Source: Agrobacterium vitis
Lineage (GTDB): Bacteria; Pseudomonadota; Alphaproteobacteria; Rhizobiales; Rhizobiaceae
Length of the DNA stretch: 64,000 nucleotides
Reading direction: 5' to 3'
NCBI RefSeq assembly: GCF_013426735.1
Contig: NZ_AP023272.1
Location: 1,966,501 to 2,030,500, forward strand
Part shown: positions 1-9,649 of the stretch, in pieces
Layout of the letters: each line of letters begins with the position of its first letter
Numbering within the stretch: position 1 is the first letter of the stretch
Position numbers and translations under genes: made by a program
The notes under the pieces: model-generated
The model's input: only the letters and a program-made list of their open reading frames with translations
The model's database searches: none
What the model was told of the DNA's origin: nothing

Positions 1-42
1 GTCACCGTGACGGATGTGACCGGCGACACCACGGCGGACTGA
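1..42 (+). CDS. C-terminal end of a phage gene, probably major capsid protein
   Basis: The first 14 codons of the window are open and end in TGA; the last residues read VTVTDVTGDTTAD. The product cannot be identified from so little sequence. The capsid guess rests only on position: in T7-like phages the gene upstream of tail tubular protein A (gp11) is the major capsid gene, and a factor-independent terminator follows it, as here. It is partial at the 5' side. Confidence 0.4.
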   Translation, partial: VTVTDVTGDTTAD

Positions 43-74
43 TCCGCCGAGCTGGCGGGGCAGATGCACTGAAC

Positions 75-116
75 AAGGGGCCGTGGCGGCTAATCTGCCA
101 CGGTCCCTTTCTGTTT
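75..116 (+). terminator. Rho-independent terminator after capsid position
   Basis: Arms at 75-87 and 97-109 form a 13-bp stem with one G-U pair and a 9-nt loop, followed by a T-rich run. It lies between the capsid-position gene and the gp11-like gene, where T7 has its main late terminator Tphi. It may lower tail gene expression relative to capsid. Confidence 0.8.
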
Positions 117-128
117 CAGGTGGTTGCC

Positions 129-785
129 ATGACAATCGACAAACCGACAATCATCAATATGACGTTGGCCGATATCGGTGTTGGCCCGGTGTTTTCGGTC
201 GATGATGGCTCAGAGTTGTCGGAAAATGTTGCTTTGGTCTGGCAACGGACCGTCGACCAAATTTTCGGTCTGCATGACTGGAGCTTTGCGCTCAAGACCT
301 TCAAAAACCGGTTGCGGGAGGAAGAGCCTGAAAACGGCTGGCGATATGCCTTTGACTTGCCGGGCGTTCGGATCGGTAATCCGCTGAAAAACATGGAACA
401 GGCGGGAGCCAGTCCGCGCCCGTTGCGGCAATTCACCATTGAAGAAGGCCTGCTTTATGCCAATTGCCGCGAAACGTGGTCGCTGTGCAAATTTCTGGTC
501 TCTCCCGATATCTGGCCGCCGGATTTTCGGTCTGCCTTCGTAGTGGCGTTTGGCGGCTATCTTGCCGTGCCAATCTGGCAGGATGAGAATTTGCGCGCTG
601 ATCGATTGCAGGAGGCCTTCGGCTCGCCTTCGCAACAGGGCGGTGGCGGGTTGTTTGGCCGGTTGATGGCGCAGGACAAGACCTCCCGCCCGGTGGGTGA
701 GCCGATGGAAGGTGACAGCCCTTTGATCAATGTGCGGCCACAAGGCGCGGGCGACGGTGGCGACACTTGGCATGGGAGGTGGTAA
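129..785 (+). CDS. tail tubular protein A-like (T7 gp11-like)
   Basis: A 218-residue protein, close to T7 gp11 (196 aa). The N-terminal half contains INMTLADIGVGPV and then a helical LSENVALVWQRTVDQ segment ending in DWSFAL, the same arrangement as in gp11-type adaptors that join the portal to the tail nozzle. The C-terminal 40 residues are Gly/Pro-rich. ATG 129 is preferred over GTG 120 because AGGTGG at 118-123 sits 5 nt upstream of it. The next gene starts directly after the stop codon. The assignment rests on this motif pattern and on synteny; no homology search was run. Confidence 0.7.
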   Translation: MTIDKPTIINMTLADIGVGPVFSVDDGSELSENVALVWQRTVDQIFGLHDWSFALKTFKNRLREEEPENGWRYAFDLPGVRIGNPLKNMEQAGASPRPLRQFTIEEGLLYANCRETWSLCKFLVSPDIWPPDFRSAFVVAFGGYLAVPIWQDENLRADRLQEAFGSPSQQGGGGLFGRLMAQDKTSRPVGEPMEGDSPLINVRPQGAGDGGDTWHGRW

Positions 786-2903
786 ATGGCAGCGATCAGC
801 GGTCCATTCAAAAGCTCGGCCAATGCCGGGCAGCTTTCCGAGGATCTGGCCGGTAAGGTCAATCTGAAACAATATTATTCCGGCGCGCTGGTCATGAAGG
901 GGTTCGAACCCATTCCGCAATCCGGCTTTGCCAATCTGCCCGGTAGCTTTGACATTGCCGCCCTGCGCTCGGATATCCTGAAAGCCGGGGTGCTCAAGGT
1001 GCAGGTGGGCTTGTCCTACACGCTGGTGTTTACGCCCGGCTATGTCGATATCTGGCGTTATGACCGGGTGAAGGTGGCGGAAATTGCCATTGCGGCGATT
1101 ACCAGCGCCATGGTGCCGGATCTCGAATTTTTCGGGGAGGCCAACACATTCGGGATTTTCCATCAGGACTTGAATAATGGCCGGGGCTATCGCCTGCTGC
1201 GCAACAGCGCCGACGATACCATTTGGACGCTGAGCGATTGGCCTTGGGAATATATCCCGGATGTGGATCTGGGTGGAACCTATGCAAAGACGGATGACGC
1301 GTGGCAGATCATGTTGCGTTGGGTGGACGATGTGACGGCGCTGACGTTGTCCATCAAGGTCGATGGACAGACGACCGGCTCGGTTTCGTTGACCAATAGT
1401 TCGGGTGCTGTTGCGGACCCTGATAGTGATACGGCTGACTGGGTTGGATTTGCCACCCGTATCCGTGATGCTATCGCGTCGCTGAGCGGGTTTGAAAGCG
1501 GCGTCACGGTTTCGGCGGATGCGAAGCAAGGCCGGTTTGCCGTCTACACAGTGGTATTCGGTGGCGTGCTTTCCGGTTCGGAATACGATTTCAGCGTGTC
1601 GGTGGTCAATACGTCCTCGGCCTCGGCCTTGCCTGTGCATACGCAGATTGGCGATACGGCGGGCGAACCGCTGATTTCGGCCTCGCGCGGCGGCTTTCGC
1701 GGCATGGGCATCTATCAGGATCGCGCCATCTACATCGCCGCCAAGGCCAAGCAGGCCTCGGTGGCAATGAGCGAGACCGGGGAATATTTCAATCTCAACA
1801 TTGAGAATACGGCCGATACCGGGGCGCGGCTGGAAGCACTTCGCACCTCCAGTTCCGAAACCATCCTGCATATGCTTGACAATACCTATCTGGTGATTTT
1901 CACCGATCAGGCGGAATGGTTTGCTTCCAACCGCACGGTGGAACGCAATTCAGCGATGAACTGGGTTCGCGCTTCCGAAATCGGTTCCAAGAAGAACTGT
2001 AAGCCTGTTTCGATTGACGGAATGGTGTTTTTCGTTTCCGCGGACGGCGGTGCGCTTTACTCGGTCTCCTATGACGCTGTTTCGGAAAGCTACAATCCGA
2101 CCCGGCAAAACGATCTGAGCAAGGATCTGGTCCGCAATATTGCCAACCAGACGGTGCAGCGCAAGATTGCCGGTTCGACCTCCAGCCGGATCTGGCATCG
2201 GCGCGACGATGGCCGGATGGCCTGCATCATCGTCAACAAGATGCTGGCTGACGAACAGACGATGATCGCCGCGGCGGAATGGGGCGTGCATGCCGGTGGA
2301 ACGATCCTCGGCCATTGCGTTGATGGCAGCGAACAGGTTTGGGTGATGGTGAAGCGCGGGAGCGCTACCCGCCTGGAAGTGCTGGCGGAAGCCGCCGATA
2401 CGGTGTTTCAGGCGACTTTGACCGTTTCGACGAATGCCAGTGGCGTGGCCTCCGGCCTCGGCGTGCTGGAAGGCAAGACCGTGTGGATTGAGGCCAATCG
2501 CAATTTCGACGGGCCTTTCACCGTCATCGGCGGGCAGATCACCACGGATTTTCCCAGCACCTCTTTGAAAGTTGGCCTTTGGGAGCCGCCGGTTTGCGAG
2601 AGCATGCCTTATGTGCGCGTCAATCAAGATGATACGGTTGTGCGGCGGCCCGGCCAGGTGAAGGCGGCTGATTTCTATGTGATCGACACCGATAGCATTG
2701 CCATCGGCGCGAATGGGAGGCCCGCCCGAAACATCCCGCTGAGCCGGATGACGGATGATCTGACCGCGCCCTGGAGTGGTTACACCGGCCATCTGATCAT
2801 TGCCGGACTGAACGGGGTAAAAACTGGCCCAACATTGACCATCACACAAACGCGGCCGGGGCGGCTGCGGCTCCGCGATTATGTTCCGAAGGTCAAACTC
2901 TGA
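786..2903 (+). CDS. tail tubular protein B-like (T7 gp12-like)
   Basis: A 705-residue, beta-rich protein beginning MAAISGPFKSSANAGQLS, slightly shorter than T7 gp12 (794 aa), which forms the tail nozzle. The N-terminus contains LSEDLAGKVNLKQYYSGALVMKGFEPIPQSGF, followed by a segment about a column of values and ligand-like repeats typical of phage nozzle proteins. The ATG abuts the stop of the gp11-like gene and its TGA overlaps the next ATG (TGATG), which indicates translational coupling. It is assigned by length, position between gp11-like and gp14-like genes, and overall composition. Confidence 0.65.
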   Translation: MAAISGPFKSSANAGQLSEDLAGKVNLKQYYSGALVMKGFEPIPQSGFANLPGSFDIAALRSDILKAGVLKVQVGLSYTLVFTPGYVDIWRYDRVKVAEIAIAAITSAMVPDLEFFGEANTFGIFHQDLNNGRGYRLLRNSADDTIWTLSDWPWEYIPDVDLGGTYAKTDDAWQIMLRWVDDVTALTLSIKVDGQTTGSVSLTNSSGAVADPDSDTADWVGFATRIRDAIASLSGFESGVTVSADAKQGRFAVYTVVFGGVLSGSEYDFSVSVVNTSSASALPVHTQIGDTAGEPLISASRGGFRGMGIYQDRAIYIAAKAKQASVAMSETGEYFNLNIENTADTGARLEALRTSSSETILHMLDNTYLVIFTDQAEWFASNRTVERNSAMNWVRASEIGSKKNCKPVSIDGMVFFVSADGGALYSVSYDAVSESYNPTRQNDLSKDLVRNIANQTVQRKIAGSTSSRIWHRRDDGRMACIIVNKMLADEQTMIAAAEWGVHAGGTILGHCVDGSEQVWVMVKRGSATRLEVLAEAADTVFQATLTVSTNASGVASGLGVLEGKTVWIEANRNFDGPFTVIGGQITTDFPSTSLKVGLWEPPVCESMPYVRVNQDDTVVRRPGQVKAADFYVIDTDSIAIGANGRPARNIPLSRMTDDLTAPWSGYTGHLIIAGLNGVKTGPTLTITQTRPGRLRLRDYVPKVKL

Positions 2904-3490
2904 TGGTGACAGCAGCACTTTCCGCATTGGGCGGGCTTTTTGGTAGTGGGACGGCGGCGGCTGGAACGGCTGGTGCTGTTGGCGGGGCGGTCGGCACTGC
3001 TGGCACTGTTGGCACTGTTGGCGGTGCGGCTGCCGGTGGGCTTTCCATCAGCTCCATTTTGCAGGGGACGGCGGGTGTGCTGAGTGCCGTCTCTGCCGTT
3101 TCCGCCGGGAATGCGCAGGCGGAAGGCTATGAGCAGGCGGCCACGGAAGCACAGTCAAACCAGCGGCTCACGACGCTGGAAGGGATATCGCGCCGAAGTT
3201 CGATCAAGCAGGCGATGGTTGATCAAGTGGGAAAACAGGATGTGGCCTATGCCGCATCGGGAACCGATCTTTCTTTCGGCACGCCAACGCAGGCGCGCAA
3301 GGAAGCCTTCCGGGAGGCGGACCTTGGCACGGCCACCCAAGTGGGAACCGAACAGACCACGCAAGCGCAGCTTTCCGACCGTGAGAGAAATTACCGGAAG
3401 ATGGCCGGTAAAGCCCGGCTTGGCGGCTGGGTCAGCGCCGCCACCAGCCTGTTCAGCACCGGTTCCAGCATCAAAGCCCGAGGATATTGA
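2903..3490 (+). CDS. small internal virion protein (T7 gp14-like)
   Basis: A 195-residue protein, virtually the same length as T7 gp14 (196 aa). The first 65 residues are a low-complexity Gly/Ala/Val stretch likely to be membrane-active, then comes a polar helical region (residues about 70-165), and finally GGWVSAATSLFSTGSS. In T7, gp14 is ejected into the outer membrane to start the DNA channel. The start overlaps the stop of the preceding gene, and the following gene begins 2 nt after its stop. The function is inferred from size, composition and gene order. Confidence 0.6.
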   Translation: MVTAALSALGGLFGSGTAAAGTAGAVGGAVGTAGTVGTVGGAAAGGLSISSILQGTAGVLSAVSAVSAGNAQAEGYEQAATEAQSNQRLTTLEGISRRSSIKQAMVDQVGKQDVAYAASGTDLSFGTPTQARKEAFREADLGTATQVGTEQTTQAQLSDRERNYRKMAGKARLGGWVSAATSLFSTGSSIKARGY

Positions 3491-3492
3491 CC

Positions 3493-6400
3493 ATGGCGAA
3501 CAGATTGCCCCAGCCGGTCGGATACCGGCCTTTTCGTGTGCAGCCGATTTTGCAGGAAGGGGTGCTTCCCAGTCCGCGCGATGATGGCGAGCTGGAGCGT
3601 AAAGTGGCGGCTGGCCTTGCCCGGGTCGCCGATGAATTTGGGCAACAGGCTGACCGGCAAGCTGTGGCCGCTGGGCAAAAGGCGGGTGAAGCGGATGCCA
3701 TGGCCGGAGCGCCGGGGGCATCGACGGTAACGGGTGATGCTGTTGCGCCAGCGCAATCCGGAACCCGTATTGCCGTTGCACCGGAAAATATTCGCGGAGT
3801 GATATCGGAAGCGGCCACCCGGCATGGTATCGATCCGAACGCATTGATGCAGATCGCATCTGTTGAAAGCGGCTTTGATCCGAATGCGAAAAACCCCAAC
3901 TCTTCAGCGGGCGGCCTGTTTCAATTTATCGATGGGACGGCCAAGCAATACGGCCTTGCCGATCGGTTTGATCCGGCGCAAGCCGCCGATGCGGCGGCCC
4001 GGCTGGCGAAGGACAATTCCGCCGCGCTGAAATCGGCGCTTGGCCGCGACCCAACGTCTGGAGAGCTTTACCTTGCACACCAGCAAGGTGCGCAAGGGGC
4101 GATCAAGCTACTTTCCAATCCCGGCGCCCGTGCCGCCGATGTGGTGGGTGGCGAGGCTGTTTCCCTGAATGGCGGGGCGGACGGCATGACGGCTGGTGAA
4201 TTTGCGGCCAAGTGGACTAGCAAGTTCGGATCGGGCTCCTACAAGTCCATCCCCTCCGCTTCGTCCGTTGCGCCTGTTTCCGTGACGCCTGCCGCACCGG
4301 TGAAGATTGAGCCGGGCAAAGCGGGAGCGTTTCGCCCGAAAGAGGGGGATACGCTCTATGCGCGGGCCTATAATGTTGCCGGGGAGAAGACGTATCTTCA
4401 GGAACTCAAGTTCACGATGCTGCAAGATCAGGACGCCGTGTATGACAAATACAAGGATGATCCTGCCATGCTGCAAAAGGCGATGGGGGAACTGTATCAG
4501 GCGCATGTAAACGAACATGTCTTCCCGGAAATCGAGAGCGAGTATCGCGGCTGGTTTCAGGCTGGCGCATATGAGTTGCAAAGAAAAGCGCAGGATGCGC
4601 AGCAGATCAGAGTGAAGCAACAGGACCTGGTTGATTTTCAGGGCCGCGTGCAGGATCTCGAAAACAACAAGTCCCGTGTCCTGGCGGGTATGACGTTCAA
4701 TGATGATACCGGCTCGACCCAGCTTGCCGGTTTGCAGGCGCAGATCGACGATCATTATAATGCCGCTGTTGCCAAGGGGATGATGACCCCGCAACAGGCA
4801 AAGCAGGCGCGGGAGCAAAGCCATGCGGAAATGCAGGTTGGCTATTATTCCCGTCAGGCCGATGGCAAGTCCGCCGATGAAATCGCCTCCCTTCGCCAGA
4901 CGATGCAGAAGGACTACAGCGATAACAAGCTGCAAGGCGTTTCTGCTGACGAATGGGAGCTGATCAACAAAAGCCTTTCGGCGCGGGAACGTGAGCAACG
5001 GTCTCAGGACCATCTTGCTGTCACGGCCCTATCGAAGCGAGGCAATGATATCGCTGCCCGTGTCATGCGTGGCCTGCCGGTCGATCCGGCGGAATATGCC
5101 AAATTTCAGATGGATGCGGGTTCCACGCCGGAAGGCGAGCAGATTTATCGTTCCACCGAACTGAAAATGCGAGTGGCCGATGCTCTGCGAAAACAGCCGA
5201 TTGGCGAGGTTGAAAGCAATCTCTGGCCGCTGATGACCGCAGGTGGCCGCGCGCCAACCCCTGACGATTATGATGCGGCCACGAAAATGGTCAACTCCCA
5301 GAAGGCCGAACTGAAACAGGACCCGCTTGGCGTTGCCGAGCGGTTCGGTATCGTGCCGCAAGGATCGCAATTGCCAGACCCTGCAACGGCAAGCCCGGAT
5401 GAAATGGCGGAAGCGCTGAACACCCGGATGGTCTATGCTGATGTGGCTGCCCAGCATTTTGGCGTCCAGCCTAAATATTTCCGGCCTGAGGAAGAGGCGG
5501 TGATCAAAAGCGCGATTACCTCGACGGACCCGAACCGCAACAGTTCGGCAATGAAGCAGCTCGATGTGTTTGCGGCGCGCACTGGTTTGCTGGAAACCGA
5601 AAAGACTTTCGGCAAGGATGCCACGGATCGGCTTCAGGACTGGCAGGCCCGTGTGCGGTACGCCACGCCGGAAGAGGCGCAAAAATGGCTGACAGAGCGC
5701 AATGATCCAAAATGGCAGGAACGTGTCAAGCCGCTGGTAACGAAAGGCGAGGCAGAGGCCCGCAAACTTCAGCCGGATGATGTGGTGAAGCTGTTGAATG
5801 AAAATGGGACCCTTAGCCTTTCTGTCGGCGGTCCTGTTGATCAGGCGACGCAACGGGCGATGATGAACGATTTCACCACGCTGATGGGTGAACGCTATGC
5901 GGCCTCCGGCGATGCAGACACGGCCAAAAAACAGGCCGTCGAGCGCATGCAGAAAGTGTGGGGAACGACGGCGGTGTATGGGAACACGCGTGGCCGCTTG
6001 ATGCTGTACCCGCCGGAAGAGCATTATCCCACTGTTGCCGGATCTGGAAATTGGATGCGGGACGAACTGACGCAAGTTGCGCAAGAGCGCGGGTTCAAGC
6101 CGGAAAACATGGCGTTGGTTTCCGATGGAAAAACCAAAGCGGCAATAGAGCGGAATGAGCCTCCGGGCTATCTCCTGTCGAAGGTCAACCCGGATACGGG
6201 CTTGGAAGAGCTGATAACAGATGAGAAGGGCAGGCCGCTGCGGCATTTCTTCGATGTGGACGCTGCCCGGAAAAAGGCGCTGACACAAGCGGAAGAGGCG
6301 CGGCGCACGCGAAACGATCCATGGCTTGTGTTTGGAAATGGCACGGCGATTGGTCCGCTCTATCCCGGCGGTGCTGATCCGGCCGATCTGGCGGACCGCC

Positions 6401-6516
6401 AGCGCCGTATCCAGCAAATCCCGGCAGAACAGAAACAGCGGCTCGATACTTATGAAAAGACCCGGCAGGAATTGCCGTGGGCCGGTATCGACACTGATAT
6501 CCCAGGAGGTCAATAA
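3493..6516 (+). CDS. internal virion protein with lytic transglycosylase domain
   Basis: A 1007-residue protein. A soluble lytic transglycosylase (SLT) domain lies at about residues 95-240: HGIDPNALMQIASVESGF carries the catalytic Glu, followed by SSAGGLFQFIDGTAKQYG and the GELYLAHQQGAQGA motif. The rest is long, Gln/Ala-rich and helical. In T7-like virions such proteins are ejected and cut peptidoglycan while DNA enters. T7 carries this domain on gp16, the last of the three, but here it is on the first of two large proteins. ATG 3493 is preferred (AGGA at 3481-3484); an in-frame TTG lies 6 nt upstream. Confidence 0.85.
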   Translation: MANRLPQPVGYRPFRVQPILQEGVLPSPRDDGELERKVAAGLARVADEFGQQADRQAVAAGQKAGEADAMAGAPGASTVTGDAVAPAQSGTRIAVAPENIRGVISEAATRHGIDPNALMQIASVESGFDPNAKNPNSSAGGLFQFIDGTAKQYGLADRFDPAQAADAAARLAKDNSAALKSALGRDPTSGELYLAHQQGAQGAIKLLSNPGARAADVVGGEAVSLNGGADGMTAGEFAAKWTSKFGSGSYKSIPSASSVAPVSVTPAAPVKIEPGKAGAFRPKEGDTLYARAYNVAGEKTYLQELKFTMLQDQDAVYDKYKDDPAMLQKAMGELYQAHVNEHVFPEIESEYRGWFQAGAYELQRKAQDAQQIRVKQQDLVDFQGRVQDLENNKSRVLAGMTFNDDTGSTQLAGLQAQIDDHYNAAVAKGMMTPQQAKQAREQSHAEMQVGYYSRQADGKSADEIASLRQTMQKDYSDNKLQGVSADEWELINKSLSAREREQRSQDHLAVTALSKRGNDIAARVMRGLPVDPAEYAKFQMDAGSTPEGEQIYRSTELKMRVADALRKQPIGEVESNLWPLMTAGGRAPTPDDYDAATKMVNSQKAELKQDPLGVAERFGIVPQGSQLPDPATASPDEMAEALNTRMVYADVAAQHFGVQPKYFRPEEEAVIKSAITSTDPNRNSSAMKQLDVFAARTGLLETEKTFGKDATDRLQDWQARVRYATPEEAQKWLTERNDPKWQERVKPLVTKGEAEARKLQPDDVVKLLNENGTLSLSVGGPVDQATQRAMMNDFTTLMGERYAASGDADTAKKQAVERMQKVWGTTAVYGNTRGRLMLYPPEEHYPTVAGSGNWMRDELTQVAQERGFKPENMALVSDGKTKAAIERNEPPGYLLSKVNPDTGLEELITDEKGRPLRHFFDVDAARKKALTQAEEARRTRNDPWLVFGNGTAIGPLYPGGADPADLADRQRRIQQIPAEQKQRLDTYEKTRQELPWAGIDTDIPGGQ

Positions 6517-9500
6517 TGCCGTCTATTCCTGATGAGTTCGTGCCGATCCGCGCCACCTCGCCGCAGGACGCACCGGCGCAGGACGATCCCGGGTTTCTCG
6601 ACACGCTGAAAGCGGCGGGTGTCGAAGCGAACTGGCCGTATCGCGCTTATCGTTATCTGGAGAACCGGGCCGATGTGCAGGCGGAGCCGGACTATAATCC
6701 GTTTCCTGCCATTAAGGGTACGAAATTTGAAAATGACCCGGAGCGTTTCGCCTTTGCCCGCAATGAGGCGGAAACCCGTGCAATCATGAGCGAATGGGAT
6801 GAAGATGAGAATGCTCGTGCTGTGCTGGGAAAATCCGGCTGGAGCGGCACGGTTGCCATGGTTGGCATGGGCATGCTCGATCCAACCATCATGTTGCCGA
6901 TCGCCAAGGTGTTTTCCGGTGTTGCGGAAGGGGCGAATGCCTTACGGCTTGGGGCGGATGTTGCTTTGACGGGTGCGGCGTCTTCCGCCGTAGGTGAGGG
7001 CGTCATGATGGCAACCAAGCCGGATTACACTATTGGCGATGCTGCCTTGGGTGTCGGCACGGCCACTGTGCTTTCCGGCCTGCTCGGGGCAGGTGCTGGC
7101 GCGCTGCTTTCGCGGGGTGAGCGCAAGGTGCTCGAAGACAGCCTTCATGCGGACCGGGAAGCATGGGGCGCTGATATTGCCAATCCGCCATCTGTCGTTG
7201 CCCGCTCTCCCGGTGCGCAGTCCGTTGGTGCCGCCGCCGCCGATACGCGGACGTTGGAAATGGATACGCCCGGTTTCCTGAAAAAACTGCCGGATGTGAC
7301 TGCCAAGGTCTCGCCGCCCCGGCGCGTGCTAAATTCTGATTTCGAGACCGCCCGCCGCGCTGTGGTCGATCTGGTTGAAACGCCTTACATCTTCAAGGAA
7401 AACAACCAGGGTATCGCTACCACGCAAGGCCCGGCGCTGGATCGGCTCGTCAAGCTCGAAACCGGGAAGACGAGGGTGGGCGTAGCGCAGAATTTCGACC
7501 GGCTTTATACTGATTATCGGTTTGGCGAGGAGGGAGCTGGTAAAATCCAGAAAGCGCTCACCGGCGCGCGCGATATGCTGGGCCGGTCAGAAGACGGAAA
7601 ACTGACGTTCGCCGACTGGAAGACGGAAGTGGACCGCGCCTTGCGCAATGGCGATACTCACGACATTCCGCAGGTGGCGGAAGCGGCGCAGTATATCCGT
7701 CAGAATGTTCTGGACCCATGGCGCGACCGGGCGATTGCCGCCAAGCTGTTGCCCGAAGATATCGATGTCAAAACCGCCGATAGCTACATGATGCGCATGT
7801 GGAACAAGGAAAAGCTGATCGCCCGGCGGCCCGAGGCCAAGAAAATTTTCGCTGACTGGATTGCCGAGCGGGAAGCGAAGTCTCTTTCGGACGGTGATGA
7901 TATTGTACCTCGGACGCGACAAGAGCTGGAAAGCCTTGCGGATGACATTGTAGACCGGATCGTCGGAAACCCGGATGGCCGTTTGCCTTATGATGCTGCG
8001 CGCGGTGCGCCAGCCAATGGCGTTGGTGGCACGGCGCGCGGGCCTCTGGCAGGGCGCGTGTTCATGATCCCGGATAATATGGTTGCTGATTTCATTGAAA
8101 CGGATGTGCAGCATACGGTGGAAGCCTATCTGCGCACCATGGTGCCGGACGTGTTGTTGACCGAGAAATTCGGCGACGTGGATATGACTGAGACCTTTAA
8201 GAAGATCAAGGACGAGGCGGCGGCAAAACAGTCAGCGGCGATAACGGAAGGCGCGCGCACCAAGATTAAGAAGGACTATGATGCAGTTGTCACCGATCTC
8301 GCGGCGATGCGTGACCGGGTTCGTCACACCTATGGATATTCCGCCGATCCGCGCATGCGGATGATGGGCCGGGTTGCAGCAACGGCGGCGCGGTATGACA
8401 TGATTACCAATCTGGGCGGCGCTGCTTTGTCCTCGCTTTCCGATCTGGCCGGGTTACAATGGCGACATGGTTTTGCCACCACCTTCAAGGATGCCTGGCG
8501 GCCAATGTTGAAAAGCCTAGCCGATCCAGAACTGCGGGCGCAGCTCGGAAAATATCGCCAGCAAATGCAGACGCTTGGTGTGGCGGCGGAAACCTATCTG
8601 GCAACCCGCACCAGCGGCATGCACGATATTCTCGATGTCTACAAACCGACGTCCCGTTTCGAGCGGGCCACATCGGTCATGGCCGATAAGTTCGGTCTTG
8701 CATCCATGCTGACGCCGTGGACGGATTTCGGCAAGTTCGCCGCTGGCATGGTGTCGGGGGCGGAGCTGTCAAAGGCGGCGGATGCCATTGCAGCCGGGGG
8801 AGGCACGGCGCGGCAAATTCGCAATCTGGCGGAAGCGGGCATTGATAATGTGATGGCGGATCGGATCGCCAAGCAACTGGCGCTCGATGGCGGTTCAGAC
8901 ATGGTGGACAATTTGCGGCTGCCAAATACGGCGAACTGGACGGATATCGGTGCGCGGGACGCATTCGAGGGCGCGCTTGCCCGTGATGTTGATTTGATGA
9001 TCTTGACGCCCGGCGCTGAAAAGCCGCTGGTGATGAGCAACCCGGTGGCCTCGCTGGTGCTGCAATACAAAACCTTCGTGGTGGCCGCCAATGAGCGGTT
9101 GCTGGTGCGCAGCCTTCAGGCTCGTGATGCTCAGGTTTTGCAAGGGGCGGCCTCGGCCATCGTGCTGGGTATCATTGCCGAATATGCCTATTCGATCGCG
9201 GCAAACCGCGATGCGCCGAATAGCCCTTCGGATTGGATCAAGGCCGGTATCAACCGCTCCGGCATTCTCGGCTGGTATTCAGAAGGCAATTCCATTCTGG
9301 CGAAATGGACTGGCGGGGCGGCGGATGCCTACCGGCTGATCGGTGCCAATATGCCGGACGCCCGCTATATCAGCCGTTCGCCCGGCGGGGCGCTGCTGGG
9401 GCCGGTGTTCGGCAAGGCGGAAGCAACGGTGAAATCCATGTCCACCCTGCTCAATAAGGCCTTGGGCGGCGATGCGGAATGGAAGGCGTCTGACACGACG

Positions 9501-9623
9501 AATATGCGGCGGTTGGTGGCCGGGCAGAATTTGTTTCTGATCCGGCGCTTGCTGGTGGATAATGTCGAAGACGAGGTTGACGAATGGTTGGGTATCGAGC
9601 CGCCGCAACGTGGGACACGTTAG
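6516..9623 (+). CDS. large internal virion protein (T7 gp15/gp16-like position)
   Basis: A 1035-residue protein with no catalytic motif that I recognise. It has hydrophobic Gly/Ala-rich segments at about residues 105-200 (VGMGMLDPTIMLPIAKVFSG and a following glycine-rich stretch) and a helical C-terminus. Start and preceding stop overlap (TAATG), with a strong AGGAGGT 7 nt upstream. It is the last late gene before the immunity-like module. By position it should be an ejection protein of the T7 gp15/gp16 group. The TAG stop forms part of the hairpin at 9621-9649. Confidence 0.6.
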   Translation: MPSIPDEFVPIRATSPQDAPAQDDPGFLDTLKAAGVEANWPYRAYRYLENRADVQAEPDYNPFPAIKGTKFENDPERFAFARNEAETRAIMSEWDEDENARAVLGKSGWSGTVAMVGMGMLDPTIMLPIAKVFSGVAEGANALRLGADVALTGAASSAVGEGVMMATKPDYTIGDAALGVGTATVLSGLLGAGAGALLSRGERKVLEDSLHADREAWGADIANPPSVVARSPGAQSVGAAAADTRTLEMDTPGFLKKLPDVTAKVSPPRRVLNSDFETARRAVVDLVETPYIFKENNQGIATTQGPALDRLVKLETGKTRVGVAQNFDRLYTDYRFGEEGAGKIQKALTGARDMLGRSEDGKLTFADWKTEVDRALRNGDTHDIPQVAEAAQYIRQNVLDPWRDRAIAAKLLPEDIDVKTADSYMMRMWNKEKLIARRPEAKKIFADWIAEREAKSLSDGDDIVPRTRQELESLADDIVDRIVGNPDGRLPYDAARGAPANGVGGTARGPLAGRVFMIPDNMVADFIETDVQHTVEAYLRTMVPDVLLTEKFGDVDMTETFKKIKDEAAAKQSAAITEGARTKIKKDYDAVVTDLAAMRDRVRHTYGYSADPRMRMMGRVAATAARYDMITNLGGAALSSLSDLAGLQWRHGFATTFKDAWRPMLKSLADPELRAQLGKYRQQMQTLGVAAETYLATRTSGMHDILDVYKPTSRFERATSVMADKFGLASMLTPWTDFGKFAAGMVSGAELSKAADAIAAGGGTARQIRNLAEAGIDNVMADRIAKQLALDGGSDMVDNLRLPNTANWTDIGARDAFEGALARDVDLMILTPGAEKPLVMSNPVASLVLQYKTFVVAANERLLVRSLQARDAQVLQGAASAIVLGIIAEYAYSIAANRDAPNSPSDWIKAGINRSGILGWYSEGNSILAKWTGGAADAYRLIGANMPDARYISRSPGGALLGPVFGKAEATVKSMSTLLNKALGGDAEWKASDTTNMRRLVAGQNLFLIRRLLVDNVEDEVDEWLGIEPPQRGTR

Positions 9624-9649
9624 GGGTACCTGTAAAGCAGGTACCCCTA
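9621..9649. terminator. bidirectional terminator containing both stop codons
   Basis: A perfect 12-bp inverted repeat with a 5-nt loop (TAGGGGTACCTG, taaag, and its complement) lies between two convergent genes. The TAG stop of the plus-strand virion gene is the first triplet of one arm. The TAG stop of the minus-strand BRO gene is the first triplet of the other. No long T run follows on either strand, so it could act as a mutual transcription block or as an RNA stabiliser. Confidence 0.65.

Noticed and set aside
210..1871. 553-codon open frame on the minus strand
   Set aside because: Antisense to the tail tube genes, His/Arg-rich without motifs, no RBS; a GC-driven shadow.
5029..6513. 494-codon open frame on the minus strand
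   Set aside because: Antisense to the SLT-domain virion gene; no recognisable domain.
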